Below, piece after piece: positions 1 to 9,425 of a stretch of 64,000 bases of DNA. Within the stretch, counting starts at the first letter, position 1; the number at the start of each line of letters is the position of its first letter. The notes under the pieces were generated by a model, which was not told where the DNA came from, did not search any database, and saw nothing but the letters and a program-made list of their open reading frames with translations. A program made the translations under genes and the position numbers. This DNA is from Rhizobiaceae bacterium (GTDB taxonomy: Bacteria; Pseudomonadota; Alphaproteobacteria; Rhizobiales; Rhizobiaceae), in contig JAEPOG010000002.1 in NCBI GenBank assembly GCA_017643025.1, positions 248,001 to 312,000 of the forward strand, written 5' to 3'.

Positions 1-1
1 C

Positions 2-1081
2 CGCGTGTCGAAAATCCTCGCCTTCCGCGGCCTTGAGCGGCAGCCGATCGATGCGGCACAGGCAGGCGACATCGTCGCCATTGCGGGCCTGTCGAAGGGC
101 ACCGTCGCGGACACGTTCTGCGACCCCGCCGTGACCGAACCGCTGGCCGCGCAGCCGATCGACCCGCCGACGGTGACCATGTCCTTCATCGTCAACGATT
201 CGCCGCTCGCGGGCACCGAAGGCGACAAGGTGACGTCCCGCGTCATCCGCGATCGGCTGCTGCGCGAGGCGGAAGGCAATGTGGCGCTGAAGATCGAGGA
301 ATCGGCCGACAAGGATTCCTTCTACGTGTCAGGCCGCGGCGAGCTTCAGCTTGCCGTGCTGATAGAGACCATGCGCCGCGAGGGCTTCGAACTCGCCGTG
401 TCGCGGCCGCGCGTCGTCATGCAGAAAGACGAGAGTGGGCAGCTGCTCGAGCCGGTCGAGGAAGTCGTCATCGACGTCGACGAGGAGCATGCCGGCGTCG
501 TCGTGCAGAAGATGAGCGAGCGCAAGGCCGAGATGGTCGAGCTCAAGCCGTCGGGCGGCAACCGCCAGCGGCTGGTCTTCCATGCGCCGACGCGCGGGCT
601 GATCGGCTACCAGTCCGAGCTTTTGACCGACACGCGCGGTACGGCCGTGATGAACCGGCTGTTCCACGAGTATCAGCCCTACAAGGGCGAGATCGGCGGT
701 CGTGTGAACGGCGTGCTGATCGCCAACGAGGCGGGCGAGGCGGTGGCGTACGCGCTGTGGAACCTGGAGGATCGCGGGCCGATGGTGATCGACCCGGGCG
801 TCAAGGTCTATCAGGGCATGATCATCGGCATCCACTCACGCGACAACGACCTCGAAGTGAACGTGCTGAAGGGCAAGAAGCTGACCAACATCCGTGCTGC
901 CGGCAAGGACGAGGCGGTGAAGCTGACGCCTCCGGTGCGCATGACGCTGGAACGGGCTCTGGCATGGATCCAGGACGACGAACTGGTCGAGGTGACGCCG
1001 AAGTCGATACGCCTGCGGAAGCTCTATCTCGACCCGCATGAGCGCAAGCGCTTCGAGAAGCAGCAGGCGGGCGCGGCGTAG
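2..1081 (+). CDS. typA: Translational GTPase TypA/BipA, C-terminal part (5' end outside window)
   Basis: About 359 residues of a ribosome-associated GTPase that acts in ribosome assembly and stress adaptation; family members are about 605 aa, so the G domain lies upstream of the window. The reading frame is open from base 2 and has no start codon here. What remains covers the beta-barrel domain end, the EF-G-like domains III and V (for example the GRGELQLAVLIETMRREGFE stretch near residue 110 and RLIFHAPTRGLIGY-like text near 195) and the BipA-specific C-terminal domain with a Lys/Arg-rich end. The family assignment is firm. The next gene starts about 50 bases downstream. Confidence 0.95.
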   Translation, partial: RVSKILAFRGLERQPIDAAQAGDIVAIAGLSKGTVADTFCDPAVTEPLAAQPIDPPTVTMSFIVNDSPLAGTEGDKVTSRVIRDRLLREAEGNVALKIEESADKDSFYVSGRGELQLAVLIETMRREGFELAVSRPRVVMQKDESGQLLEPVEEVVIDVDEEHAGVVVQKMSERKAEMVELKPSGGNRQRLVFHAPTRGLIGYQSELLTDTRGTAVMNRLFHEYQPYKGEIGGRVNGVLIANEAGEAVAYALWNLEDRGPMVIDPGVKVYQGMIIGIHSRDNDLEVNVLKGKKLTNIRAAGKDEAVKLTPPVRMTLERALAWIQDDELVEVTPKSIRLRKLYLDPHERKRFEKQQAGAA

Positions 1082-1133
1082 ACCCGAGGTATCGCATACG
1101 GCGGGGGGCGTGTAGGATTGTGTTCGGGGCGTC

Positions 1134-2033
1134 TTGATCACCGAGGCAGCCGTGAGCGCTCAGCAAAACCGGAAGAGCAGCGTCAAACTCTCCCATCCCG
1201 ATCGGGTCTACTGGCCCGATGCGAACGTCACCAAACAGGGTCTCGCAGACTACTATGCCGGGGTCTGGCCGTTCATTAAACCCTTTGTAACGGGGCGCCC
1301 CTTGGCGCTGCTGCGGGCTCCGACGGGAATCGACGGCGCGGTCTTCTTCCAGAAACATCCGTGGAACGGCATCGACCCGCATATCAGGCAGGTCGCCGAC
1401 CCGATGGACAGGGAAAACGAGCCGTATCTCGCCATCGACGAGCTCGACGGGCTGACGGCGCTGGTCCAGTCGGCGGTACTGGAAATCCACCCCTGGGGTT
1501 CGACGCTCGATGCCTAGGAAAAGCCGGACATGCTGATCATGGACCTCGATCCCGGCGAGGGAACGAAATGGAAGGCGGTTGTGGAGGCGGCGATGGAGGT
1601 GCGCCGGTGGCTGGAGGACTATGGGCTGGCGGCATTCCTGAAGACATCGGGCGGCAAGGGCCTGCACGTCGTGACTCCGCTGGAGCCGAAGGCCGACTGG
1701 GACGCCGCGAAGGCGTTCGCCAAATCGGTCGCCGACGACATGGCCGCCGACGATCCCGAGCGCTACGTGTCCACGATCACGAAGGAAAAGCGGCAGGGCA
1801 AGGTACTGATCGACTACCTGCGCAATCAGCGCGGCCAGACGGCGGTGGCGCCCTATTCGACCCGGGCTCGCAAGGGCGCGCCGGTATCGCTACCGCTCGA
1901 GTGGGAGCTGATCGGGTCCGACGTCACACCTGCGGCGTTCAATGTACACACGGTTCCGGACATCATTGCCAAGCGCAAACGCGATCCGTGGAATGACTTC
2001 CGAGCTGCTGCCAAGCCGCTGCCGAAGGGCTGA
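1134..2033 (+). pseudogene. LigD-type polymerase/primase domain gene with internal TAG stop
   Basis: One reading frame carries a whole AEP-type polymerase domain of the LigD family (DNA end-joining with Ku), but an in-frame TAG at 1515-1517 splits it. The first part (127 codons; TTG at 1134 or GTG at 1152) has the opening LSHPDRVYWPDA and ends HPWGSTLDA. After the stop the same frame continues EKPDMLIMDLDPGEG, which carries the two metal-binding Asp, then TSGGKGLHVV and VLIDYLRNQRG with the third Asp. No base is lost, so this is a point nonsense change, not a frameshift. No PE or ligase domain is attached. It is either a stand-alone Pol protein recently inactivated, or an assembly error. An ATG at 1530 could restart only the second part. 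Confidence 0.8.
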
Positions 2034-2052
2034 ACTGCCGTGAGATACGGAA

Positions 2053-2129
2053 TGGTGATCCCGACAGGATTCGAACCTGTGACCCTCAGATTAGGAATCT
2101 GATGCTCTATCCTACTGAGCTACGGGACC
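2053..2129 (-). tRNA. tRNA-Arg, anticodon CCT
   Basis: On the minus strand the 77 bases fold as a standard tRNA. The acceptor GGTCCCG pairs with CGGGATC (one G-U), the D-arm holds GCTCAGTAGG, the anticodon stem TCAGA/TCTGA encloses loop TTCCTAA with anticodon CCT, and the T-arm has GGTTCGAATCC. The terminal CCA is encoded (2053-2055). It reads AGG codons. It stands alone between the broken polymerase gene and the amidohydrolase. Confidence 0.97.
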
Positions 2130-2203
2130 ACGCATCGGAGACATAGCGATTGCGGCGCGGCGAGCCAAGCATGTTTGTGGCCAACCGCGCCAATCCCAGC
2201 CCT

Positions 2204-3367
2204 CTATGCGGCCAGCTGGGTCTCCGCCAGCTTCACCCAATAGCTGACGCCGTGCGGGATGGCCTCGTCGTTGAAGTCGTAGGCGGGGTTGTGGAGGTTG
2301 GCAGTGTCACCATTGCCGACAAAGATGAATGCGCCGGGCCGCGCTTCCAGCATGTAGGAAAAATCCTCGCCGCCCATCACAGGCTGCACGTCGGTGTTGA
2401 CGTTGGGATCGCCGGCGACCGACTTGGCAACGCCGGCCGCGAACTCCGTCTCGTCGGGATGATTGAAGGTGACGGGATAGTTAAAATCGACCCGCACCTC
2501 GACGGTGGCGCCGTGCGCCGCCGCGATGCCCTCGCAGATTTCCTTCATGCGTTTGGCTGCCATCTCGCCGACCTCCTTGCGCAGAATGCGGATGGTGCCG
2601 TTGAGCTCCACCTGCTCGGGAATGATGTTGAAGGCGTCGCCGCCATGGAACTTGGTAACCGAAACCACTACGGATTCGATGGGATCGGCGCTGCGCGAGG
2701 CGATCGTCTGCAGACCGGTCACGATCTGGCTGCCGATGACGATGGGGTCGATCGTGCCGTGCGGCATCGCCGCGTGGCCGCCCTTGCCCTTCACGACGAT
2801 CCAGAATTCGGCCGTGGCCGCCAGCAACGGACCGGGGCGAATGGCGAACTGGCCGACGGGCAGGCCGGGCATGTTGTGCATGCCGAACACCGTGGCGATG
2901 CCGAAGCGCTCCATCATGCCGTCCTTGACCATGGCGTCGCCGCCGGCGCCGCCTTCCTCGGCGGGCTGGAAGATGACCGCCACCGTCCCCTTGAACTTGC
3001 GCGTTTCGGCCAGGTACTTGGCCGCGCCCAGCAGCATGGCCGTGTGGCCGTCATGGCCGCAGGCATGCATGGCGTTGGGGGTTGTGGAAGCCCAGGGCTT
3101 GCCGGTGATTTCGTTGAGCGGCAAGGCGTCCATGTCGGCGCGCAGCCCGATGGCCGGGCCGTCGCCCAGATTGCCCTTGATGATGCCGACCACGCCTGTC
3201 TTGCCGATGCCTGTAACAACCTCGTCGCAGCCGAACTCCTTCAGACGCTCGGCCACGAAGGCAGCCGTCTTGTGCACGTCGTAGAGAATCTCTGGGATCG
3301 TATGCAGATGCCGGCGCCAGCCGGTGATTTCGTCATGCAACTCCGCGACGCGGTTCAATATCGGCAT
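2204..3367 (-). CDS. M20 family amidohydrolase (hippurate hydrolase/IAA-amino-acid hydrolase type)
   Basis: A 387-aa zinc amidohydrolase likely to cleave N-acyl amino acids in the cytoplasm; the real substrate is not evident. Metal-binding signatures are present: ADMDALP near residue 78, MHACGHDGHTAMLLG at about 100-114, QPAEEGG with the catalytic Glu near 135, MHN near 163 and MGGEDFSYM near 330. GGHAAMPH near 197 is the usual lid/dimerisation segment. Length and layout are typical for the subfamily. It is divergent from the DD-carboxypeptidase gene, with about 200 bases between the starts. Annotation as a deacetylase versus a hippurate hydrolase cannot be decided from sequence alone. Confidence 0.9.
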   Translation of the reverse strand: MPILNRVAELHDEITGWRRHLHTIPEILYDVHKTAAFVAERLKEFGCDEVVTGIGKTGVVGIIKGNLGDGPAIGLRADMDALPLNEITGKPWASTTPNAMHACGHDGHTAMLLGAAKYLAETRKFKGTVAVIFQPAEEGGAGGDAMVKDGMMERFGIATVFGMHNMPGLPVGQFAIRPGPLLAATAEFWIVVKGKGGHAAMPHGTIDPIVIGSQIVTGLQTIASRSADPIESVVVSVTKFHGGDAFNIIPEQVELNGTIRILRKEVGEMAAKRMKEICEGIAAAHGATVEVRVDFNYPVTFNHPDETEFAAGVAKSVAGDPNVNTDVQPVMGGEDFSYMLEARPGAFIFVGNGDTANLHNPAYDFNDEAIPHGVSYWVKLAETQLAA

Positions 3368-3575
3368 AAAACCATCTTTCCTTCATTTTTTTACCACGGC
3401 ACTGGGGACTCGCGGCTTTGTGAGGACTCTTCTTTGCCATGTTGGCGTCATATGCGGTAGATAGCAGGGCAGGCAAGAGATTCAGGCCAACCGCGGTGCT
3501 TGGCGCGCCCGTCGCCTCGCCAGCAAATCTTAGTGACACCGTTGGCCAAACGGCAACTGCGAACTGGGATATCTT

Positions 3576-4670
3576 ATGCACGTGCGATTTTCGTTCACCC
3601 GGCTTGTTGCGGCGCTCGTTTTCCTCAGCTTGGCCGGCGGCGCAACAGCTGCACCCTATATTGTCGTCGATGCCGGCAGCGGCAGGGTGCTGGCTGAAAG
3701 CGAACCCTTCCGGCGCTGGTATCCGGCCTCGCTGACCAAGCTGATGACCACCTACACCGTGTTCCGGGCGATCCGCGCGGGCGAGATCACGCTGCAGTCG
3801 CCTGTAGTCGTGTCGGCAAACGCGGCAGCGGAGCGGCCGAGCAAGATGGGCTATCCGAAAGGCTCGGTGCTTACCATCGACAACGCGATCAAGATCCTGA
3901 TGGTGAAGTCGGCCAACGACATCGCAACGGCGGTGGCGGAAAGCGTGGGCGGCTCTGAACGGGCGTTCGCGGCGCGCATGAACACCGAAGCGCAGCGTCT
4001 CGGCATGACCGGATCGCACTGGGTCAACGCGCATGGCTGGCACGACGACAACCAGTATACGACGGCCCGCGACATGGCCATTCTGGCGACGGCGATCCGG
4101 CGCGAGTTCCCGCAATATGACGGCTACTTCTCGATCGAGGCGATCCAGTCGGGCCGGACGGTCATGAACAACCATAATTCGCTGATCGGCCGTTTCGAAG
4201 GCGCCGACGGCATGAAGACCGGCTACACCTGCCCGTCCGGGTTCAACCTGGTAGCGTCGGCTGAGCGCCGGAACAGGCGCGTGATCGCGGTCGTCCTGGG
4301 CGCCGAATCTGTTGAGGAGCGGGCGGAAACCGCCGCCGACCTGCTCCACAACGGATTCCGCCGCACCGGCTTCGGGGCGCCGCGGCTCGAACAGATGCGC
4401 CCGAGCGGCACGATGCTGACGCAGGCCACCAATATGCGTCCGGTCATCTGCACCTCCGCCGCGCGTGCCGAACGCGCTGCGAACCGCGACGAGCAAGGCC
4501 GGCGCGTCATCCGATCGCCTTACATGACCGAGTTCAACCGCCCGCGCCGCATCGTGCAGGTCGGTCTGGGCGGCGCAGTCGGTGTCCTTCCGGCGGCAGC
4601 GCAGATCGCCAACGTGCCGATCCCGACGCCGCGGCCGGACTATACGCCGCTGACCGCCGAGGGTGGCTGA
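3576..4670 (+). CDS. D-alanyl-D-alanine carboxypeptidase (DacF-like, peptidase S11)
   Basis: A 364-aa periplasmic penicillin-binding protein that trims the terminal D-Ala from peptidoglycan stem peptides. An N-terminal signal peptide (about residues 1-26, ending GGATAA) is followed by all three active-site motifs: SLTK at residues 52-55, SAN at 112-114 and KTG at 214-216. The C-terminal region from about 280 is Arg/Pro-rich and lacks a clear membrane anchor, as in alphaproteobacterial members. The stop is 8 bases before the CobW gene on the same strand, so the two are probably co-transcribed. Confidence 0.93.
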   Translation: MHVRFSFTRLVAALVFLSLAGGATAAPYIVVDAGSGRVLAESEPFRRWYPASLTKLMTTYTVFRAIRAGEITLQSPVVVSANAAAERPSKMGYPKGSVLTIDNAIKILMVKSANDIATAVAESVGGSERAFAARMNTEAQRLGMTGSHWVNAHGWHDDNQYTTARDMAILATAIRREFPQYDGYFSIEAIQSGRTVMNNHNSLIGRFEGADGMKTGYTCPSGFNLVASAERRNRRVIAVVLGAESVEERAETAADLLHNGFRRTGFGAPRLEQMRPSGTMLTQATNMRPVICTSAARAERAANRDEQGRRVIRSPYMTEFNRPRRIVQVGLGGAVGVLPAAAQIANVPIPTPRPDYTPLTAEGG

Positions 4671-4678
4671 CACGCGCC

Positions 4679-5782
4679 ATGAGGCTTGATCCGATCGCGG
4701 TCAGCGTCGTCACCGGTTTTCTCGGCGCCGGCAAGACGACGCTGCTCAATCGCATCCTGAAGGATCCAGCCGTCACAAACACGGCCGTCATCATCAACGA
4801 GTTCGGCGAGGTGGCGATAGACCATCTGCTGGTGGAACAGTCTTCCGACGGCGTGATCGAGCTTTCGGACGGGTGCCTGTGCTGCACCGTGCGCGGCGAA
4901 CTGGTCGACACGCTGGCCGACCTGATCGACCGGGCACAAACGGGCCGCATCGCACCGCTGGAGCGGATCGTCATCGAAACGACGGGGCTCGCCGATCCGG
5001 TCCCCGTGCTTCAGACATTGATGGGCCATCCGGCGATGGCCGCCGCGCTGAGACTGAGCGGCGTCATTGCCGTCGTCGATGCAGTGAACGGGGCTGCGAC
5101 ACTCGCGAAGCACCGTGAGGCCGCGCGGCAGGTCGCGGTCGCGGACCGGATCGTGCTCACAAAGACGGAACTGCCGGAGGCAGCCTCCACCGATGCGATC
5201 AACGGTTCCCTGCGACGGCTCAACCCTTCTGCGCCGATAATCGACGTCGCGGATCTGCGGGATGTAGCGTCATTGCTCGAAAGCGGGCTCTACGATCCGG
5301 CGACCAAATCGGCCGACGTCATGCGCTGGCTCGGGGAGCCGGCGGATGACGACCATGACCACCACAATCACGATCATCACGGCAACGACCATCACCACCA
5401 CCACGACACCGGCATCCGCAGTTTCTCGCTGGTGCATGATCGTCCGGTCGATCCCGGCGCGGTGGAGATGTTCCTCGATCTCGTGCGTTCGACACAGGGT
5501 GAAAACCTGCTGCGCATGAAAGGCATCGTCGAACTGGCGGACAATCCCGAGCGGCCGCTGGTGTTGCACGCGGTGCAGAAACTGATGCATCCGCCGGCGC
5601 GGCTTGCCGCATGGCCAGAAGGCCAGAAGCGCGAAACGCGGCTGGTGTTTATCGTCGACGGCATGGACGAAAGCTATGTGCGCCGGCTGTTCGCCGCCTT
5701 CACCAATCGGTCCTCGGTCGACACGCCCGACCGCGCGGCGCTGGAAGACAATCCGCTGGCGATTTCGGGCTTGCGCAGCTAG
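4679..5782 (+). CDS. CobW/YjiA-family G3E GTPase, putative zinc chaperone
   Basis: A 367-aa G3E GTPase. The Walker A motif GFLGAGKT is at residues 13-20, the metal-binding CxCC motif (GCLCCTVR) at 66-69, TKTE near 161 stands for the base-recognition motif, and the CobW C-terminal domain follows from about 245. A His/Asp-rich linker at about residues 223-243 holds 12 His, which fits binding of zinc or another transition metal. Members deliver metal to client enzymes; the client is not identifiable here and no cobalamin genes are nearby. It overlaps the 3' end of the convergent tusA-like gene by 4 bases. Confidence 0.9.
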   Translation: MRLDPIAVSVVTGFLGAGKTTLLNRILKDPAVTNTAVIINEFGEVAIDHLLVEQSSDGVIELSDGCLCCTVRGELVDTLADLIDRAQTGRIAPLERIVIETTGLADPVPVLQTLMGHPAMAAALRLSGVIAVVDAVNGAATLAKHREAARQVAVADRIVLTKTELPEAASTDAINGSLRRLNPSAPIIDVADLRDVASLLESGLYDPATKSADVMRWLGEPADDDHDHHNHDHHGNDHHHHHDTGIRSFSLVHDRPVDPGAVEMFLDLVRSTQGENLLRMKGIVELADNPERPLVLHAVQKLMHPPARLAAWPEGQKRETRLVFIVDGMDESYVRRLFAAFTNRSSVDTPDRAALEDNPLAISGLRS

Positions 5783-6018
5783 GCAGCGCCCCGCTCAAGC
5801 AGGAATTTGTGACCGTCAGCCGTCGGTTCCGACGAAACCAGACGGTGCCCGCTCTCCTTGCAGAAGGCAGGGATGTCGACCGCCGCAAGCGGGTCGGTCG
5901 TTTCGACGATGAGCTGCGCTCCCGGCGGCATGCCCGCCAGCCGCTTGCGCGTGCGTAACACCGGCAGCGGGCAGTTTAGTCCACGCAGATCGTAGATTTC
6001 GACAGGCAGGTCGCTCAC
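5779..6018 (-). CDS. TusA-family sulfur carrier/sulfurtransferase
   Basis: A 79-aa SirA/TusA fold protein. Its signature LRGLNCPLPVLRTRKRL holds the active-site Cys, which carries persulfide sulfur in tRNA thiolation, molybdenum cofactor or related pathways. I chose GTG at 6016-6018: it overlaps the stop of the upstream L,D-transpeptidase gene in a GTGA junction, which implies translational coupling, and it gives the usual family length. A longer start at 6042 would lie inside the upstream gene. Assignment to TusA itself rather than a paralogue is uncertain. Confidence 0.88.
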   Translation of the reverse strand: MSDLPVEIYDLRGLNCPLPVLRTRKRLAGMPPGAQLIVETTDPLAAVDIPAFCKESGHRLVSSEPTADGHKFLLERGAA

Positions 6019-7247
6019 TCGTCGCGGCTGAACAGGCCCCACAGGCGGCGGATGCCGCGGCGGCGCTCGGCGGGTTGCGCCTCGGCGGACTCGGGATTGG
6101 CCGATGGTACGGGCGCGCCTGCTTCGGTCGCCGGACTCGCCTGTGCTACCGAGGCATTTGCCTCCGTTTCCGCGGCAAGCGGCGTTCCTTCGTTGGCTGC
6201 CGGCTGCGCGGACACGAGGGCCGAAGCGCGGGCTTCCGGTTCCGGCCTGGGCTGCGGTGCAGCCGCAACCTGCGGCGCTGTCGATTGCAATGACGGCGGC
6301 TCGCGCGTCACGCGCTCGCCACGTGCGCGCCGCCGTGACCAGTCGGCAACCAGTGCGGCTTCACGGATGCCCTGGATGGTGGGCGACGGCGTTCTCTTGC
6401 TCGCTGCGTCGCCGAGAGCGGCGGAGAACGCGGCTTGGTACTGGGTCTGGTAAGACTGGTAGGCGGTCTGCAGCGGCTCCGGCGTCGTCATCGCCGGGCA
6501 AGCCGAGGTTGCCGAGAATGAGCGGCCTTCGACAGGCAGGCTGTTGAACACGTAGCGCCTGCCGCAGACATCGACCTTAGGCGGCACCTTGGTGATCTCG
6601 AAATGGTCGTAACCCTCTTTCAGCATCGTCCAGAACTCATAGTTCGGATCGTCGCGGTAACGGGCCATGTTTTCCGCCGTCATGCGGAACGGATAAGCTT
6701 GGACCTGGAACTCGGTCTGGCCGCCGCGGAAGGCATCGCGGGCGAAAGCATAGATTTGCTCGACCTGCTCGTCGGTCATCGAGTAGCAGCCGGCGGAAGA
6801 GCAGGCGCCGTGAACCATCAGGTTCGACCCGGTGCGTCCGTGCGCCCGGTCGAACAGGTTCGGGTAACCGATATTGAATGACAGATGATAACTCGAGCGC
6901 GGATTCATCTGGTGCGGGCGGATGGTGTAGAAGCCCTCCGGCGCCTGGCGGTCGCCCTCGGTGAATTTCGGCCCCAGCTTGCCCGACCATTTGCAGATGT
7001 CGTAGCTGGTCGCCAGCGCGTAGCGTCCGGTGTCCTTCTGCTTCCAGACCTCCAGAACGCCCTCTTCCTTGAAGATGCGCAGCATGATCGGCGCGGTGCG
7101 GGTCATGCCGCGCGCGCGCATCGACTGCACCAGCTTGTCGGGAAGCTGGCGCTCCGCTTTCGGAGAAATGTCCTCAAGCGTCTCGTTGCAGCCGGCAAGC
7201 GCCAGCGCTGCGACGAGCATGAGGTTACGCGCAATCTTAAAAGCCAT
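6015..7247 (-). CDS. L,D-transpeptidase (YkuD/YafK-like) lipoprotein
   Basis: A 410-aa murein L,D-transpeptidase-family lipoprotein. The chosen ATG at 7247 gives a short signal peptide with lipobox LALAGC (Cys20); an upstream start at 7274 only adds 9 residues before it. The YkuD catalytic motif reads HGACSSAGC at about 146-154, with His and Cys both present, like YafK/DpaA enzymes that act on meso-DAP cross-links or Lpp-type anchors. The C-terminal 150 residues are a low-complexity Ala/Pro/Glu-rich tail ending RRGIRRLWGLFSRDE. It is translationally coupled to the TusA-like gene. The exact reaction (ligation versus hydrolysis) cannot be read from sequence. Confidence 0.88.
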   Translation of the reverse strand: MAFKIARNLMLVAALALAGCNETLEDISPKAERQLPDKLVQSMRARGMTRTAPIMLRIFKEEGVLEVWKQKDTGRYALATSYDICKWSGKLGPKFTEGDRQAPEGFYTIRPHQMNPRSSYHLSFNIGYPNLFDRAHGRTGSNLMVHGACSSAGCYSMTDEQVEQIYAFARDAFRGGQTEFQVQAYPFRMTAENMARYRDDPNYEFWTMLKEGYDHFEITKVPPKVDVCGRRYVFNSLPVEGRSFSATSACPAMTTPEPLQTAYQSYQTQYQAAFSAALGDAASKRTPSPTIQGIREAALVADWSRRRARGERVTREPPSLQSTAPQVAAAPQPRPEPEARASALVSAQPAANEGTPLAAETEANASVAQASPATEAGAPVPSANPESAEAQPAERRRGIRRLWGLFSRDE

Positions 7248-7451
7248 AGGCCGACTGATCAGAACTTGTCCCACTGCGGCAGCTGGCGGCTACGCCGCGA
7301 ACCCTCTCCACTGTGCACCTAATGCGGTTATGCTTGAAAAATCATTACCGCAAGCCGACCGGCGCACCGCTCACGCCATTGTCATTGAAACGAAAGGCGC
7401 GGCAAGAATGTGGCGATTCTCGGCGGAAATGATGGCAGACGGCCAGCTGGC

Positions 7452-8402
7452 TCAGAGATCGCGGCCGATGGCGAGGAATTTCTCACGCCGGTGCTCGCGG
7501 TAGTCGAGGTTCGAGCCGGCCAGTTCCTCAAACGCATTCGCAATAGCGTCACCGGTCCGCGCGATCACCTTGGCCGGGTCCCGATGAGCACCGCCGAGCG
7601 GCTCGGGGATGATCTCGTCGATGATCTTGAGCTCCAGCAGATCCTGGGCCGTAATCCGCATGTTGGTCGCCGCGTCCTTGGCCCGCGTCGCATCGTGCCA
7701 CAGGATCGAGGCCGCGCCTTCGGGTGAAATCACCGAATAGATGGCGTGCTCCAGCATGCAGACGTGGTTGGCTGTGGCGATGGCGATGGCGCCACCGGAA
7801 CCGCCTTCGCCGATGATGATGCTGATCGTGGGAACCTTCAGCGCAAGGCATGCAGAGGTCGAGCGCGCGATAGCCTCGGCCTGGCCGCGCTCCTCCGCGC
7901 CGATGCCGGGGTAGGCGCCGGCGGTGTCAACAAGGCTGATGAGCGGTATGCCGAAGCGATCGGCAAGCTCCATGACGCGCACCGCCTTGCGGTAGCCTTC
8001 CGGCCGCGCCATGCCGAAATTGTGCTTCAGCCGGCCTTTGGTGTCGGAGCCCTTCTCCTGGCCGATGACGGCGACGGCCTCGCCGCGGAACCGCGCCAGA
8101 CCGCAGACGATCGCCTCGTCCTCACCGAAGGAACGATCGCCGGCGAGCGGCGTGAAATCGGTCATCAGCTCGCGGACATAGGCAAGGCAGTGCGGGCGGT
8201 CGGCGTGTCGTGCAACCTGAGCCTTCTGCCAGGGCGTCAGCGCCTTGTAGAGATCGCGCAGGGCATCCTGCGCACGCTTTTCGAGACGCTTGATCTCATC
8301 GGCGACGTCTACCGCTTCGCCGGCATCGGCAAGCCTGCGCAATTCGAGAATCTGCCCTTCGAGATCCTGAACCGGCTTTTCGAAATCGAGATAATTATAC
8401 AT
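7452..8402 (-). CDS. accA: Acetyl-CoA carboxylase carboxyltransferase subunit alpha
   Basis: A 316-aa subunit of acetyl-CoA carboxylase, which with AccD transfers the carboxyl group from carboxybiotin to acetyl-CoA, the first committed step of fatty acid synthesis. It starts MYNYLDFEKPVQDLEGQI and contains the family stretches HFGMARPEGYRKA-like near 150, DTAGAYPGIGAEERGQAEAI near 180 and GEGGSGGAIAI near 218 (crotonase-fold oxyanion region). Length is normal. accB, accC and accD are not in the window. xerD lies upstream on the same strand with about 90 bases between. Confidence 0.97.
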   Translation of the reverse strand: MYNYLDFEKPVQDLEGQILELRRLADAGEAVDVADEIKRLEKRAQDALRDLYKALTPWQKAQVARHADRPHCLAYVRELMTDFTPLAGDRSFGEDEAIVCGLARFRGEAVAVIGQEKGSDTKGRLKHNFGMARPEGYRKAVRVMELADRFGIPLISLVDTAGAYPGIGAEERGQAEAIARSTSACLALKVPTISIIIGEGGSGGAIAIATANHVCMLEHAIYSVISPEGAASILWHDATRAKDAATNMRITAQDLLELKIIDEIIPEPLGGAHRDPAKVIARTGDAIANAFEELAGSNLDYREHRREKFLAIGRDL

Positions 8403-8494
8403 TCGCCTGACGATGCTTTGATTATCACTGGCGGCCCGGTCGGGCCATTATGGCGCTGGCGACGGGAATAGCGCCTCAAATAGCGGTCACAGGC

Positions 8495-9418
8495 CTAGTC
8501 GGCAAGCGGATGGTGCCGGTTGACCAGTTCGATCAGCCGCTTTTCGAGCACGTGGGTGTAAATCTGGGTCGTCGAGATATCGGAATGGCCGAGTAGCTGC
8601 TGCACGACGCGCAAATCGGCGCCGTTCTGCAGCAAATGGCTGGCGAATGCGTGGCGCAGCACGTGCGGCGAGATCGACGCGGCACGAATGCCGGCACGAG
8701 CTGCGAGGGCTTTCAGTTCGCGCGCAAAAACCTGGCGCGGCAGATGGCCGCTGTCCGACAGTGCCGGAAACAGGAACGGGCTATCCGCCAGATTTGGCCG
8801 TTCCTTGCGAGCCGCGAGCCATCTGCGCATCGCCTCGCGCGCTCGCGCCGACAGCGGCACCAGCCGTTCCTTGCCCCCCTTGCCGGTGACGGTGAAGTAT
8901 CGCTCGTCGCGCTTCGCGACCGATATCGGCAGGCTGACCAGCTCCGAGACGCGCAATCCTGTGGCGTAAAGCACTTCAGTGAGCGCGTGCATCCGCACGG
9001 CTGCAGCCGGGTCGATGCCGGGCGGGGGGCTGTCAGCTTCCCGCTCCGCCAGTTCGATCAGCGCGTCGACATCCGCCTCGCTCAGCACCTTGGGAAGCGA
9101 GCGCTCGCGGCGCGGGCTGTCCAGCGTGCCGGTCGGGTCGTCGCCGCGCAGTCCCTCGGTGAAGAGGAACTTGTAGAACTGGCGCAGTGCGGAAAGCTTG
9201 CGCGCCTGCGTGGAGGCGGCCATGCCGCGCGCCGACAGGCCGGTAATATGGTCGCGCACGGCGCTTGCGGGCGCCGACGCGATGCCGCCCCATGCTCCGG
9301 ACAGGCCTTCTGCGGCGTCCTCAAGGTCGCGGCGGTAGGCGGCGAGCGTGTTGTCGCTGGCGCCGCGCTCGGCGCTCATCATCTCCAGGAAGGCTTCGAT
9401 CCGGGCGCCGTCGTGCAT
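8495..9418 (-). CDS. xerD: Tyrosine recombinase XerD
   Basis: A 307-aa site-specific recombinase that with XerC resolves chromosome dimers at dif under FtsK control. An N-terminal SAM-like core-binding domain (about 1-95) is followed by the catalytic domain with Arg in TGLRVSEL, Lys in [33 protein letters not shown] (His and nucleophile Tyr). I chose ATG at 9418 because it gives the usual length; the longer open frame to 9514 runs through the small membrane-protein gene. The separate xerC-like gene at 23433 makes the XerD assignment reasonable but not proven. Confidence 0.9.
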   Translation of the reverse strand: MHDGARIEAFLEMMSAERGASDNTLAAYRRDLEDAAEGLSGAWGGIASAPASAVRDHITGLSARGMAASTQARKLSALRQFYKFLFTEGLRGDDPTGTLDSPRRERSLPKVLSEADVDALIELAEREADSPPPGIDPAAAVRMHALTEVLYATGLRVSELVSLPISVAKRDERYFTVTGKGGKERLVPLSARAREAMRRWLAARKERPNLADSPFLFPALSDSGHLPRQVFARELKALAARAGIRAASISPHVLRHAFASHLLQNGADLRVVQQLLGHSDISTTQIYTHVLEKRLIELVNRHHPLAD

Positions 9419-9425
9419 GTGGCCG

